40,124 nucleotides of DNA. It comes from Jannaschia formosa (GTDB taxonomy: Bacteria; Pseudomonadota; Alphaproteobacteria; Rhodobacterales; Rhodobacteraceae). Shown piece by piece: positions 13,066 through 21,459 of the stretch. The notes beneath the pieces were generated by a model. The model was not told the DNA's origin and ran no database searches. It saw nothing but the letters and a program-made list of their open reading frames with translations. The stretch is taken from assembly GCF_003340555.1 (NCBI RefSeq), contig NZ_QPLJ01000031.1:1-40124 (forward strand), given 5' to 3'. Positions within the stretch are counted from its first letter, which is position 1. Each line of letters begins with the position of its first letter. A program made the position numbers and the translations under genes.

Positions 13066-13691
13066 ACGCGATGGCGCAGGACATACGGGCCGCCCGGGTC
13101 CAGCTGAGGGACGGCGGCGAGGTCTTCAATCGGGGGCCGATCTTCGTGCCCGGCCGGCCCGGCTGGTTCGCCCTGCGGTGCCTGCCGCAGCGCGAGGACG
13201 CGGTCGAGCGGTGGCTGGACGCCCGCGGGGTCTACGCCTTCCATCCGGTCAAGTCGCGCGTCGCGCGCCGGATGGGGCGCGTCCGGCGGGTCGAGCAGCG
13301 CTATCTGCCGGGCCTCGTCTTCGCGCGCTTCCCCGGCGCCCCGGTGGGGCACCGCGTGCTGGCCTTCCCGCTGCTGTCGGATGCGTTGCGCGTGGCGGAT
13401 GGGCGATGGGGCGAACTGCGCGGCTGCGACCTGCGGCGGCTGCACGGGATGCGGTCGCGCGACGCTGCGCAGGACGCACGGGCCGAGGCGCTGGCGCGGG
13501 CCGCCCATGCCAGGCGGCTGCAGGTCGGCATGCGGGCCATGTTCGCCCTGGGCCCTGTCGCCGACATGCCCTGCGAGGTGGTCGAGGTCGACGGCCTCGG
13601 CGGCGCGCGGGTCCGGTTCACGCTCTTCGGGCGGGAGATCGAGAAGGCGCTGGACGCCTCGGACGTGATGGGACCGGACGATGATGCTTGA
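13062..13691 (+). CDS. NusG/RfaH-like transcription antiterminator
   Basis: A 209-aa NusG paralogue. The NGN domain (about 34-130) shows GWFALRCLPQREDAVERWL, then FHPVKSRVARRMGR and RYLPGLVFARFP, the usual NusG/RfaH pattern. A C-terminal KOW-type domain follows (154-205; GMRAMFALGPVADMPCEVVE). NusG-like proteins bind RNA polymerase and suppress pausing or termination. Its gene ends at the -35 box of the strong promoter before the late genes, so a late antitermination role, analogous in position to lambda Q, is inferred. Confidence 0.85.
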   Translation: MNAMAQDIRAARVQLRDGGEVFNRGPIFVPGRPGWFALRCLPQREDAVERWLDARGVYAFHPVKSRVARRMGRVRRVEQRYLPGLVFARFPGAPVGHRVLAFPLLSDALRVADGRWGELRGCDLRRLHGMRSRDAAQDARAEALARAAHARRLQVGMRAMFALGPVADMPCEVVEVDGLGGARVRFTLFGREIEKALDASDVMGPDDDA

Positions 13692-13717
13692 CAGATCGAC
13701 AGGCGCCCGCGTAGCGT
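13688..13717 (+). promoter_or_regulatory. Candidate late promoter
   Basis: TTGACA (13688-13693), an 18-base spacer, and TAGCGT (13712-13717). The -35 box overlaps the stop codon of the NusG-like gene. Initiation would fall near 13724, giving a leader of about 135 bases before the HNH gene. It is the only near-consensus sigma-70 promoter found before the packaging and head genes. Confidence 0.6.
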
Positions 13718-13734
13718 CCGCCCCCAAGAGCCTC

Positions 13735-13860
13735 ATGGCCGGGATCCTCGCGCGTATCGCGCCACTGGTCCGGCCGGGTGGGCGGTCGGCGCATTACGCG
13801 CGAGACGCCCGCACTGTGTCCGAAGCCAATCTTCGCCTCTCATCCTCGGTGCCTGTCTGA
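13735..13860 (+). CDS. Possible leader peptide before HNH gene
   Basis: A 41-aa open frame (MAGILARIAPLVRPGG at the start) lies downstream of the predicted late transcription start. AAGAG precedes its ATG, and its TGA overlaps the HNH start (TGATG). The HNH gene lacks its own ribosome site, so coupling is possible. Composition gives no other support. Confidence 0.25.
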   Translation: MAGILARIAPLVRPGGRSAHYARDARTVSEANLRLSSSVPV

Positions 13861-14216
13861 TGGCGCGCCTGCGTTCGACCCCGTTGCGGATCAAGCCGGC
13901 GGCGGCGCGGCTTGTGCCTCCGTCGGGCGAAGCGGCGCGGCTGGCCCTGCGGGAGCGGTCGCGGCCGAACTGGTACTCGCTGGCGCGCTGGCGGGAGTTG
14001 CGGCTGGTCGCGCTGCAGCGCGACGGGTGGCAGTGCCAGCAGACGGGCGCCCTGCTGGTCGGGACCTATCCGGCGTGGAACAGCGCCGCCGTCGACCACA
14101 TCGAGCCGCACCATTGGGATCCGGACCTGTTCTGGGATCTGGGCAACCTGCAGTCGGTGACGAAGCAGTGGCACGACAGCGAGAAGCAGAGGCGGGAGCG
14201 GGCAGGCCGCGGCTGA
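13860..14216 (+). CDS. HNH endonuclease (packaging-associated)
   Basis: A 118-aa HNH-type nuclease. The core is visible at VDHIEPHHWDPDLFW with D79 and H80, N96 in GNLQSV, and H105 in WHDSEKQ. Zinc-knuckle cysteines are mostly missing: the first pair is CQQTG and the second region TKQWHD. HNH genes next to terminase are typical of HK97-like phages and are needed for terminase cleavage in several of them, suggesting cos-type packaging (inference). Confidence 0.82.
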   Translation: MARLRSTPLRIKPAAARLVPPSGEAARLALRERSRPNWYSLARWRELRLVALQRDGWQCQQTGALLVGTYPAWNSAAVDHIEPHHWDPDLFWDLGNLQSVTKQWHDSEKQRRERAGRG

Positions 14217-14301
14217 CGGGGGGGTGGAAATGTTCAGACCCCTTGAAGCCTGAGACCCGCGGTGACCCTAGCTGGAGATTTTTTTCTTGGGGGATGCGAT
14301 T

Positions 14302-14751
14302 TTGACCGTGGACCTGTTCGGGGACGTCACGACGCTGCCCTCGGGCCGGCGTGGGCGGCCGTCGCATCGCTGGTCGCAATCGGCCTCGGACCGCGTCGTC
14401 CTGGGCCTGGCGATGGGCTACAAGCCCGCAGAGATCGCGGCCGGGCTGGGGATCAGCCTGCCGACCCTGCGCAAGTATTATTTTTCCGAGCTGAAGCGCG
14501 CCGACATGCAGCGGATGCGGTTTGAGCTGTGGCGGATGGAAGTCCTCGCCCGCGAGGGCAACAAGGGCAACGTCGGAGCGCTGAAGGAGCTCGAGAAGAT
14601 CAAGGCGAGCCGCGACCGCCATTTGGCGGAACAGCGGCTCAAGGACGAAGAAGCGGACACGCCAGAGATCCTCGGCAAGAAGGAGCAGGCTCGGCTGGAC
14701 GCGCAGAAGGCCCTCGACGATCCCGACCTGAAGCCGGGCTGGACCCACTGA
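14302..14751 (+). CDS. terS: Terminase small subunit
   Basis: About 149 aa. It has an HTH typical of DNA-recognising small subunits (LAMGYKPAEIAAGLGISLPT then LRKYYFSEL), followed by a long helical oligomerisation segment and a charged tail. The start is uncertain: TTG at 14302 has GGGGGA seven bases upstream, while TTG at 14287 and GTG at 14308 are in frame too. It recognises viral DNA and presents it to the large subunit. A T-run (ATTTTTTTCTT) lies just upstream. Confidence 0.82.
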   Translation: MTVDLFGDVTTLPSGRRGRPSHRWSQSASDRVVLGLAMGYKPAEIAAGLGISLPTLRKYYFSELKRADMQRMRFELWRMEVLAREGNKGNVGALKELEKIKASRDRHLAEQRLKDEEADTPEILGKKEQARLDAQKALDDPDLKPGWTH

Positions 14752-14752
14752 G

Positions 14753-16432
14753 GTGACCGCCCCAGTGCGCGACTGGTCGACGGCCTGCCCGGATTGGGAG
14801 GACCGGATTCGGGAAGGCCGGTCGCTGATCCCGGACCTGCCGCTGTTCGATGCGGTCGCCGATCGGGCGCTGCGGATCTTCAAGCGGCTGCGGGTGCCGG
14901 ATCTGATCGGCACGCCGACCTACGGCGAAGTCTGCGAGCCGTGGGTGTTCGACTTCGTCCGCGCCATCTTCGGCGCCTACGATCCGGCCACCAGGAAGCG
15001 GATGATCCGCGAGTTCTTCCTGATGGTCCCGAAGAAGAACGGGAAGTCGGCCATCGCCGCCGGGATCATGATCGTCGCGACGATCCTGAACGAACGGCCC
15101 GAGGCCGAGCTGATCCTGATCGCCGAGACGCATACGATCGCGGGGATCACCTTCCGCCAGTGCCAGGGCATCATCGCGCTGGACGACGGTCTGAGCGCGA
15201 TCCTGAAGGTGCAGGCGCATATCAAGACGATCACGCACCTGACGACGGGCGCGATCCTGCGCATCCTGTCGGCCGACGGCGACGTCGTGACCGGGTCGAA
15301 GGCGGCGTACATCCTGGTCGACGAGGCGCATGTCCTCGGCCACAAGCCGAAGGCGGGCGACCTGTATGTCGAGCTGATGGGCGGGCTCGCCTCGATGCAG
15401 GAAGGCTTCTTCCTGGAGATCACGACGCAGTCGAAGGTCGAGCCGCACGGCGAGTTCAAGCGCCGCATCCAGCGCTGCCGGGCGGTCCGCGACGGCACGC
15501 TGGCGCTGCCGATCCTGCCGGTGATCTACGAGTTCCCGCGCGAGATGCAGAAGTCGGAGGCCTGGCGCGATCCGGAGACCTGGAGACTGGTCAACCCGAA
15601 CCTCGAGCGGTCGGTCTCGATCGACTACCTGCGCGACGAGATGACGAAGGCCCAGATCGACGGGCCCGACAAGCTGGCGCTCTTCGCGTCGCAGCACCTG
15701 AACGTCGAGATCGGCCTCGGCCTGCACTCGGAGCGGTGGGTCGGCGCGGACTACTGGGCCGCCTGCGGGATCGACGGCATCGGCGGCCTGACCAAGATGC
15801 TGGAGCGCTGCGACAGCGCGGTGATCGGCGGGGACCTCGGCGGGGCCGATGACCTTGCCTCGCTGTGCGTCATGGGTCGGGATCGCGAGACGCGGGAGCG
15901 GCTGGTCTGGGTCCGGGCGTGGGTGCATCCCGACGTGCTGAAGAAGCGGCAGGAGATCGCGCCGAAGCTGCTGGACCTCGCCAAGACGGGCGACCTGATC
16001 ATCGAGGCCGACATGGACCGGCATGTCGAGGACATGGTCGAGATCTGCATGACAGTCGAGGCAGCCGGACTGCTGCCGGAAGAGAACGCCATTGGCCTCG
16101 ACGCCTGGGGCGTCGCCGCGCTGCTGGACGCGCTGGAGGAGGCGGGCCTGCCGATGACGAAGGTCGGGGCGGTCGGGCAGGGCTTCAAGCTGAACGGGGC
16201 GATCAAGGGGATGGAGCGGCGGCTGCTGAACCGGACCATGCGCCATCTGAACCAGCCGATCATGGCCTGGTGCATCGGGAACGCGAAGGCGGAATCGAAG
16301 GGGAACAACGTGCTGATCACCAAGGCCCGCGCCGGTGTCGCCAAGATCGACCCGCTGATCGCGACGTTCAACGCCACGATCCTGATGGACATGAACCCGG
16401 AAGTCGCCCAGCCGCGAGTCCGGTTCGCATGA
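14753..16432 (+). CDS. terL: Terminase large subunit
   Basis: A 559-aa packaging motor. The N-terminal ATPase has a Walker A-type VPKKNGKS (92-99) and Walker B ILVDEAH (187-193; D190, E191). The C-terminal nuclease shows GGDLGGADD (D361) and GLDAWGV (D450), plus a later acidic residue in KIDPLIATF. Length fits HK97-type large terminases. It starts at GTG one base after the small-subunit stop and overlaps the portal gene by ATGA. Confidence 0.95.
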   Translation: MTAPVRDWSTACPDWEDRIREGRSLIPDLPLFDAVADRALRIFKRLRVPDLIGTPTYGEVCEPWVFDFVRAIFGAYDPATRKRMIREFFLMVPKKNGKSAIAAGIMIVATILNERPEAELILIAETHTIAGITFRQCQGIIALDDGLSAILKVQAHIKTITHLTTGAILRILSADGDVVTGSKAAYILVDEAHVLGHKPKAGDLYVELMGGLASMQEGFFLEITTQSKVEPHGEFKRRIQRCRAVRDGTLALPILPVIYEFPREMQKSEAWRDPETWRLVNPNLERSVSIDYLRDEMTKAQIDGPDKLALFASQHLNVEIGLGLHSERWVGADYWAACGIDGIGGLTKMLERCDSAVIGGDLGGADDLASLCVMGRDRETRERLVWVRAWVHPDVLKKRQEIAPKLLDLAKTGDLIIEADMDRHVEDMVEICMTVEAAGLLPEENAIGLDAWGVAALLDALEEAGLPMTKVGAVGQGFKLNGAIKGMERRLLNRTMRHLNQPIMAWCIGNAKAESKGNNVLITKARAGVAKIDPLIATFNATILMDMNPEVAQPRVRFA

Positions 16433-17667
16433 GCCTGCTGCAGAAGATACTGGCCCCGTTCCGCGCGCGGAACCAGGTGGACAGTTCCGACGTGCGTCGC
16501 GGCGATCTGGTCTGGAACGCCTTCACCGGCGGGCTGGACGGGTCGCCGTCGGAGCGGTCGGCCATGCGCGTGACGGCGGTCTGGGCCTGCGTGTCGCTGA
16601 TCAGCGGGGCGGTCGCGTCCCTGCCCATGCACATCTATCAGCGATCGCGCGAGGGAGACCTGAGCCGCGATCGGAATGCCGATCTGTGGTGGATCCTGAA
16701 CGAGCAGTTCTCGCCCCGCTGGTCCGCTTCGGCCGGCTGGCAGTTCCTGGTGGCGTCGAAGCTGCTGCATGGCGACGGCTTCGCCGAGATCCTGCGCGGG
16801 CGGGGCGGGCAGGTCGCCGGCCTTCTGCCGCTGCATCCGGATCGGGTGCGGGTCATCACCACGGGCGACGGCGCGCGGCTGATCTACGAGATTCAGCCGG
16901 ATTCCACGATCACGCGGCCAAGCCCGGCGGCGGCGAAGATCCGCGTCCTGGACCAGGACGACATGCTGCACGTGCCCGGGTTCGGGTTCAACGGATTGCG
17001 CGGCATGTCGGCGCTGCGGTTCAGCCTGTCCAATTCGGGGCGGCTGGCGATCAACGCGCAGGACTTCTCGTCCAAGTTCCTCGAGAACATGGCGCGCCCC
17101 GACTTCGCGCTGAAGTCGGAGAAGAACCTGACCGACGACCAGTTCAAGCGCCTGCAGGACATGCTGGACAAGCATCGCGGGCCCGAACGGGCGGGCAAGC
17201 CGATGATCCTGGAGGGCGGCCTCGGGATCCAGACGCTGACGATGCCGCTGGAAGAGATGCAGCTGCTGGAGACGCGCAAGTTCCAGGTGGAGGAGATCGC
17301 GCGCGCCTTTGGCGTGCAGCCCTTCATGATCGGCCACACCGAGAAGACGTCGTCCTGGGGGACGGGTGTCGAGGCGATGGGCGCCGGCTTCGTGCGCTAC
17401 ACGCTGCGGGATCACCTGAACGCCTTCCAGAACGAGATGAACCGGAAGTTCTTCCGCACCGCGCGGCTGGTGGCGGAGTTCGACACGACCGAGCTGGAGC
17501 GGGCCGACACGAAGTCGATGTTCGACGCCGTCCGCATCGCGCTCGGCCGCGCGGGCGAGCCCGCCTTCATGACGCTGGAAGAGGCGCGCGAGCTGCTGCG
17601 TCTGCCGCGCGAGATGCAGGGGACGATCCCCGAGACGGCCGCGATCGAAACCGAGGAGACGGATTGA
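16429..17667 (+). CDS. Portal protein (HK97 family)
   Basis: A 412-aa portal that forms the dodecameric DNA gate at the capsid vertex. Typical HK97-portal features include AVWACVSLISGAVASLP near the N-terminus, PLHPDRVRV, DMLHVPGF and FGVQPFMIGHTEKTSSWGTG. Length matches the family. Its ATG overlaps the terminase stop and its stop overlaps the protease start (TGATG), so head genes are translated as a block. Confidence 0.95.
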   Translation: MSLLQKILAPFRARNQVDSSDVRRGDLVWNAFTGGLDGSPSERSAMRVTAVWACVSLISGAVASLPMHIYQRSREGDLSRDRNADLWWILNEQFSPRWSASAGWQFLVASKLLHGDGFAEILRGRGGQVAGLLPLHPDRVRVITTGDGARLIYEIQPDSTITRPSPAAAKIRVLDQDDMLHVPGFGFNGLRGMSALRFSLSNSGRLAINAQDFSSKFLENMARPDFALKSEKNLTDDQFKRLQDMLDKHRGPERAGKPMILEGGLGIQTLTMPLEEMQLLETRKFQVEEIARAFGVQPFMIGHTEKTSSWGTGVEAMGAGFVRYTLRDHLNAFQNEMNRKFFRTARLVAEFDTTELERADTKSMFDAVRIALGRAGEPAFMTLEEARELLRLPREMQGTIPETAAIETEETD

Positions 17668-18413
17668 TGGACAGGCATCTGAAGATGCGCCTTGCGAACA
17701 AGGGCAAGGGCGAGTTCCGGGCGCAGGGCGACACGCTCTTTCTGTACGACGTCATCGCGAGTGACGACGAAGAGGCGGACTGGTTCGGCGGCGTCTCGCC
17801 GCGCCAGTTCATCGCCGCGCTCGCGGACACGTCGGGGCCGGTGACCCTGCGGATCAATTCACCCGGCGGGTCGGTCTTCGGGGCGCAGGCGATGGTCGCC
17901 GCGATGCGTGCGCATCCCGAGCCGATCACGGCGCAGGTCGACAGCCTGGCCGCCTCGGCCGCCAGCGTCATCGCCGCCGAATGCGCCGAATGCGTGGTCG
18001 CACCAGGCGCGATGATCATGATCCACAAGGCCTGGGGCCTGACTATCGGCAACGCTGACGACCACGAACAGGCGGCGGCCCTGCTGACCAAGATCGACGG
18101 GCAGATCGCGGCTACCTATGCCCGCAGGGCCGGATCCGGTGACGTCGCGCAGTTCATGGCGATGATGTCGGCCGAGACCTGGTTCGATGCCGACGAGGCT
18201 GTGGCCACCGCGCTGGCGGATCGCATCGTCGAGGAGAACACGCAGCGGCCCTCGGCCCGGTGGGACCTGTCGGCCTTCGCCGCCGCGCCCTGGACGCCCG
18301 CCCCCGCCCCGAAGGAAGATGCGGCCCCGGCCGCCCCTGCGTCCCTGCAGGACAGCATGCGCCAGACCCGGATGCGCCGCGCGGCGGCCCGGATCGCGGC
18401 CACCCGCATCTGA
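17667..18413 (+). CDS. ClpP-like prohead protease
   Basis: A 248-aa serine protease of the ClpP/S14 type used in capsid maturation. The substrate-loop NSPGGSVFGAQAM (64-76), nucleophile S97 in LAASAASVI and H120 in MIHKAWG are visible; a catalytic acid probably lies in LLTKIDGQIAA. A proline/alanine-rich C-terminal tail (after about 205) may act as an assembly or scaffold segment. It is placed between portal and capsid as usual. Confidence 0.92.
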   Translation: MDRHLKMRLANKGKGEFRAQGDTLFLYDVIASDDEEADWFGGVSPRQFIAALADTSGPVTLRINSPGGSVFGAQAMVAAMRAHPEPITAQVDSLAASAASVIAAECAECVVAPGAMIMIHKAWGLTIGNADDHEQAAALLTKIDGQIAATYARRAGSGDVAQFMAMMSAETWFDADEAVATALADRIVEENTQRPSARWDLSAFAAAPWTPAPAPKEDAAPAAPASLQDSMRQTRMRRAAARIAATRI

Positions 18414-18470
18414 GCGCGCCGCGCCGGATCACGCCGCAAGCGCGGCACAACCCCCTGAAAGGAGAATGCC

Positions 18471-19691
18471 ATGAGCATTCAAGCTCTGCGTGAGCAGCGC
18501 GGCAAGATTGCCAAGTCGCTGCAGGACCTTGTCGGCAAGGACGACTGGAACGAAGCGGACGACCAGCCGAAATATGACGCCTCCATGGCCGAGATCGACA
18601 GGATCGACGCGAAGATCGAGCGCATCCAGGCCGCGAACGACAAGCTCGCCGAAGAGACGCGGACCGACGCGCTGGCCGAAATTTCCGCCAAGAAGGGTCG
18701 CGACGGCGGCGACCGCGGCCTGGAGATCTATGCCAAGTGGCTGAAGGGCGGCGACAGGGCGCTCAACGAGGACGACTGGAACCACGTCCGCAACGCCATG
18801 TCGACCACGACCGGCAGCGAGGGCGGCTTCACCGTGGACAGCGAAGTGGCCAACTCGGTGCTGGACGCGCTGAAGGCCTATGGCGGGATGCGGTCCGTCG
18901 CCACCGTGATCCAGACCTCGGGCGTGGGTGGCATGTCCTTCCCGACCTCGGACGGCACGGCGGAGGAAGGCGAGATCGTCGCCGAGAACCAGGAGGCGAC
19001 GGACCAGGACATCAGCTTCGGGGCCATCTCGCTGCCGGTCTACAAGTTCTCGTCGAAGGTCGTCGCGGTCCCGATGGAGCTGCTGCAGGACTCGAACGTC
19101 GACATCGAGGCGTTCGTCAACGGCCGCCTGGTCACGCGCCTGGGCCGGATCACGAACAGGCTGTTCACGACCGGCACCGGCATCTCGCAGCCGCACGGTG
19201 TCAACATCGCGGCGCAGATCGGCACCACCGCGGCCAACGGGTCGTCGCAGGTGACTGCGGTCACGTATGACAGCCTCGTGAACCTGCAGCACTCCGTCGA
19301 TCCGGCCTACCGGGAGCGGGGCACGCCGCGCTTCATGTTCAACGACGCGACCCTGCGCGAGGTGCGCAAGGTGAAGGACAGCAGCGGGCGGCCGATCTTC
19401 GTCCCCGGCTACGACATGGGCAATCCGCAGGGGGCGCCCGACCGTCTGCTGGGCGCGCCGATCACGATCAATCAGGACATGCCCAGCATGGCCGCGAACG
19501 CCCGGTCGATCCTCTACGGAGACTTCTCGCCCTACTACATCCGCGACGTGATGGCGGTCGAGATGTTCCGCTTCACCGACTCGGCCTACACCAAGAAGGG
19601 GCAGGTCGGCTTCCTCGCGTGGATGCGGTCGGGCGGGAACCTGATCGACGTCGGCGGCGCCGTGAAGGCGTTCGTCAACGCCGCGTCCTGA
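18471..19691 (+). CDS. Major capsid protein (HK97 fold)
   Basis: A 406-aa capsid precursor. Residues 1-75 form a charged coiled coil like the HK97 delta (scaffold) domain; the mature fold begins around 110 (STTTGSEGGFTVDSEV), so the protease may cleave near 100-110. GMSFPTSDGTAEEGE and KVVAVPMELLQDS are typical of the family. A strong AAAGGAG lies before the ATG. A 10-bp GC hairpin follows the stop, which may raise capsid yield relative to downstream genes. Confidence 0.95.
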   Translation: MSIQALREQRGKIAKSLQDLVGKDDWNEADDQPKYDASMAEIDRIDAKIERIQAANDKLAEETRTDALAEISAKKGRDGGDRGLEIYAKWLKGGDRALNEDDWNHVRNAMSTTTGSEGGFTVDSEVANSVLDALKAYGGMRSVATVIQTSGVGGMSFPTSDGTAEEGEIVAENQEATDQDISFGAISLPVYKFSSKVVAVPMELLQDSNVDIEAFVNGRLVTRLGRITNRLFTTGTGISQPHGVNIAAQIGTTAANGSSQVTAVTYDSLVNLQHSVDPAYRERGTPRFMFNDATLREVRKVKDSSGRPIFVPGYDMGNPQGAPDRLLGAPITINQDMPSMAANARSILYGDFSPYYIRDVMAVEMFRFTDSAYTKKGQVGFLAWMRSGGNLIDVGGAVKAFVNAAS

Positions 19692-19696
19692 TCCAT

Positions 19697-19719
19697 CGGG
19701 GCGCGGTCTCCGCGCCCCG
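19697..19719. terminator. Hairpin after capsid gene
   Basis: CGGGGCGCGG (19697-19706) and CCGCGCCCCG (19710-19719) form a 10-bp perfect stem with a three-base loop (TCT), six bases after the capsid stop. There is no U-tract. It may stabilise the capsid mRNA or act as a partial terminator. Confidence 0.5.
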
Positions 19720-19769
19720 TCACGGCCGTCCTCGGGATCCACTCGGGGTCATTCATGAAAGGATAAGTC

Positions 19770-20204
19770 ATGCGCTTCGATCAATCGGAGACGATGGCCG
19801 CATCGGTTCTTCTGCCCGCGGCGGCCTATAACGCGGACAACACGCCCGCCGAGATCGCGCTCGGCAAGGCTGGATCGGCGACGATCCTGATCGAGGTCGG
19901 CGTCGGCGGCATCACCTTCAGCGCGACCAACAAGGTCGAGTTCAAGCTGACCCATGCCGACACGGCGGGCGGCACCTATGCCGCTGTCGAACAGGCCGAC
20001 GTGGTCGGCGTCACGGTCGGCGCGGGGGGCATCGTCCGGTCGCTGGTCGAGGCCCATGCGACGCCCTCGGTCACGAAGATCGGCTATGTCGGGCGCAAGG
20101 GCTTCATCAAGCTGCTGGCGGATTTCTCGGGCACGCATGGCACGGCGACGCCGCTGGCCGCCACGGTCGTGACCGGCAACCTGGACCGCGTCGACCCGGC
20201 CTGA
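19770..20204 (+). CDS. Head-associated protein, possible decoration protein
   Basis: A 144-aa strand-rich protein (GGITFSATNKVEFKLTHAD, AAVEQADVVGVTVG, KGFIKLLADFSG). Similar proteins follow the capsid gene in many alphaproteobacterial siphophages. A decoration or minor head role is inferred from location. AAAGGA precedes the ATG at 19770. Confidence 0.75.
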   Translation: MRFDQSETMAASVLLPAAAYNADNTPAEIALGKAGSATILIEVGVGGITFSATNKVEFKLTHADTAGGTYAAVEQADVVGVTVGAGGIVRSLVEAHATPSVTKIGYVGRKGFIKLLADFSGTHGTATPLAATVVTGNLDRVDPA

Positions 20205-20255
20205 CCCCTGACCGGGGCCGGCCTGTCCGCCTCGGACCCCAACTGAGGACTGATC

Positions 20256-20576
20256 ATGCAGAACGAGAAAGACGACGTGCCGAAGGCCGAGGCCCCGGCG
20301 AAGCCCGAAGAAGCGCCGAAGGCTGAGGCCACGGCGAAGCCGGAAGAGGCGCCGAAGGCCGAAGCCACGGCAAAGCCGGAAGAGGCGCCGAAGGCCGAGG
20401 CCACGGCGGAGCCGGAAGAGGCGCCGAAGGCGAAGCGCAGCCCGAAGTCGGTCCGGGTCAAGCTGTCGTGCATCTACTCCGGTAACGGTTTCTCGGCCAA
20501 TGCGGGCGACGAGATCGATGTCGAGAAGGCGGAAGCCGAGCGGCTGATCGGTCTGGGCGTCGCGACGGCTGTCTGA
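20256..20576 (+). CDS. Repeat-bearing head-region protein
   Basis: A 106-aa protein. Residues 15-60 are tandem copies of AKPEEAPKAEAT (three full and one partial), a stiff charged segment. Residues 64-106 form a compact domain (VRVKLSCIYSGNGFSANAGD then EIDVEKAEAERLIGLG) resembling the small C-terminal domain found in proteins encoded between capsid and connector genes. It is probably a head or connector accessory. The stop overlaps the next ATG (TGATG). Confidence 0.7.
   Translation: MQNEKDDVPKAEAPAKPEEAPKAEATAKPEEAPKAEATAKPEEAPKAEATAEPEEAPKAKRSPKSVRVKLSCIYSGNGFSANAGDEIDVEKAEAERLIGLGVATAV
20298..20435 (+). repeat. 36-bp tandem repeats encoding AKPEEAPKAEAT
   Basis: Three complete copies and one partial copy of a 12-codon unit lie in frame within the gene at 20256-20576. 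Near-identical DNA suggests recent expansion and possible length variation between strains. Confidence 0.85.
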
Positions 20577-21133
20577 TGGTCTGGGCCCCGCGCGACAGGA
20601 TCGTCGAAGTCGCCGACTCCACCGGCCCGGTCGTGAGCCTTGATGATCTGAAGCAGATCCGGCGGATCGACCACGACGACGAGGACATGATCCTGCAGGG
20701 CATGGAGCGCGCAGCGACGGCGGCGGTGGAGCGGGTGACGCAGCGCCTGCTGCTGCCGCGCCAGGTCGTCCTGCGCCTGACATGCCTGCCGTCGCGGCGG
20801 ACGCCCATCGGCCTCTATGGCGGGAAGGTCCAGACGCTGACCAGCGTCGTCGCGGATGGCGCGGCGATCGAGGGCGCGCAGGTCTTCGGCGACTCGCCAG
20901 CCTTGCTGGTCCCCGCAGCGGACTGGCCCACCGTGACCGGAGAGGGCTTTCCGGTGACGATCACCTACACGGCCGGGGTCTCGACCGTTCCGCCGGACCT
21001 GGTCCAGGCGATCAAGATCATGGTCGGCGCGATGGACTTCAACCGTGAGGCGGTCGTGATGAACGCGACGGTTGCGGAGGTGCCGCTCGGCTTCGACTAC
21101 CTGGTCTCGCCGCACCGGATCAGGCCGATATGA
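20576..21133 (+). CDS. Head-tail connector protein (HK97 gp6-like)
   Basis: A 185-aa helical protein: VVSLDDLKQIRRIDHDDEDM, MERAATAAVERVTQR, and the YTAGVSTVPPDLVQAIKIMV segment typical of gp6-like connectors that sit below the portal. Location between head and adaptor genes fits. TGATG and ATGA overlaps link it to both neighbours. Confidence 0.82.
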   Translation: MVWAPRDRIVEVADSTGPVVSLDDLKQIRRIDHDDEDMILQGMERAATAAVERVTQRLLLPRQVVLRLTCLPSRRTPIGLYGGKVQTLTSVVADGAAIEGAQVFGDSPALLVPAADWPTVTGEGFPVTITYTAGVSTVPPDLVQAIKIMVGAMDFNREAVVMNATVAEVPLGFDYLVSPHRIRPI

Positions 21134-21459
21134 TCTGGGCCGGTTCGCTCGACCGCCGCATCACGCTTCAGCGGGCGACAGAGACGACGAACGACTTCGG
21201 CGAGAAGGTCCCTGCCTGGGGCCTGCTGGCGACGGTCTGGGCGGGGTTCAAGCCGGTCAGCGACGGCGAGAAGTGGCGCGCGGGCATGGTCGAGGCGCGC
21301 GAGTTCGCGCGGTTCACCATCCGCTACTCCTCGACCGTCGCGGACCTGTCGGCGAAGGACCGGCTGCTGTTCGACGGCGACCCGTGGTCGATCACCGGCG
21401 TGAAGGAGCTCGGCCGGCGGCAGTGGCTGGAAATCACGGCGGAGCGGGTGGCGGCGTGA
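21130..21459 (+). CDS. Head-tail adaptor/head closure protein
   Basis: A 109-aa protein of the phage head-tail joining family (SPP1 gp16-like). It begins AGSLDRRITLQRAT and contains FARFTIRYSS and DRLLFDGDPWSITGVKELGR, the standard pattern. It closes the portal channel after packaging. It overlaps the neck gene by GTGA. Confidence 0.85.
   Translation: MIWAGSLDRRITLQRATETTNDFGEKVPAWGLLATVWAGFKPVSDGEKWRAGMVEAREFARFTIRYSSTVADLSAKDRLLFDGDPWSITGVKELGRRQWLEITAERVAA

Noticed and set aside
13778-14305. 175-codon plus frame overlapping the HNH gene
   Set aside because: Out-of-frame shadow of the HNH nuclease.
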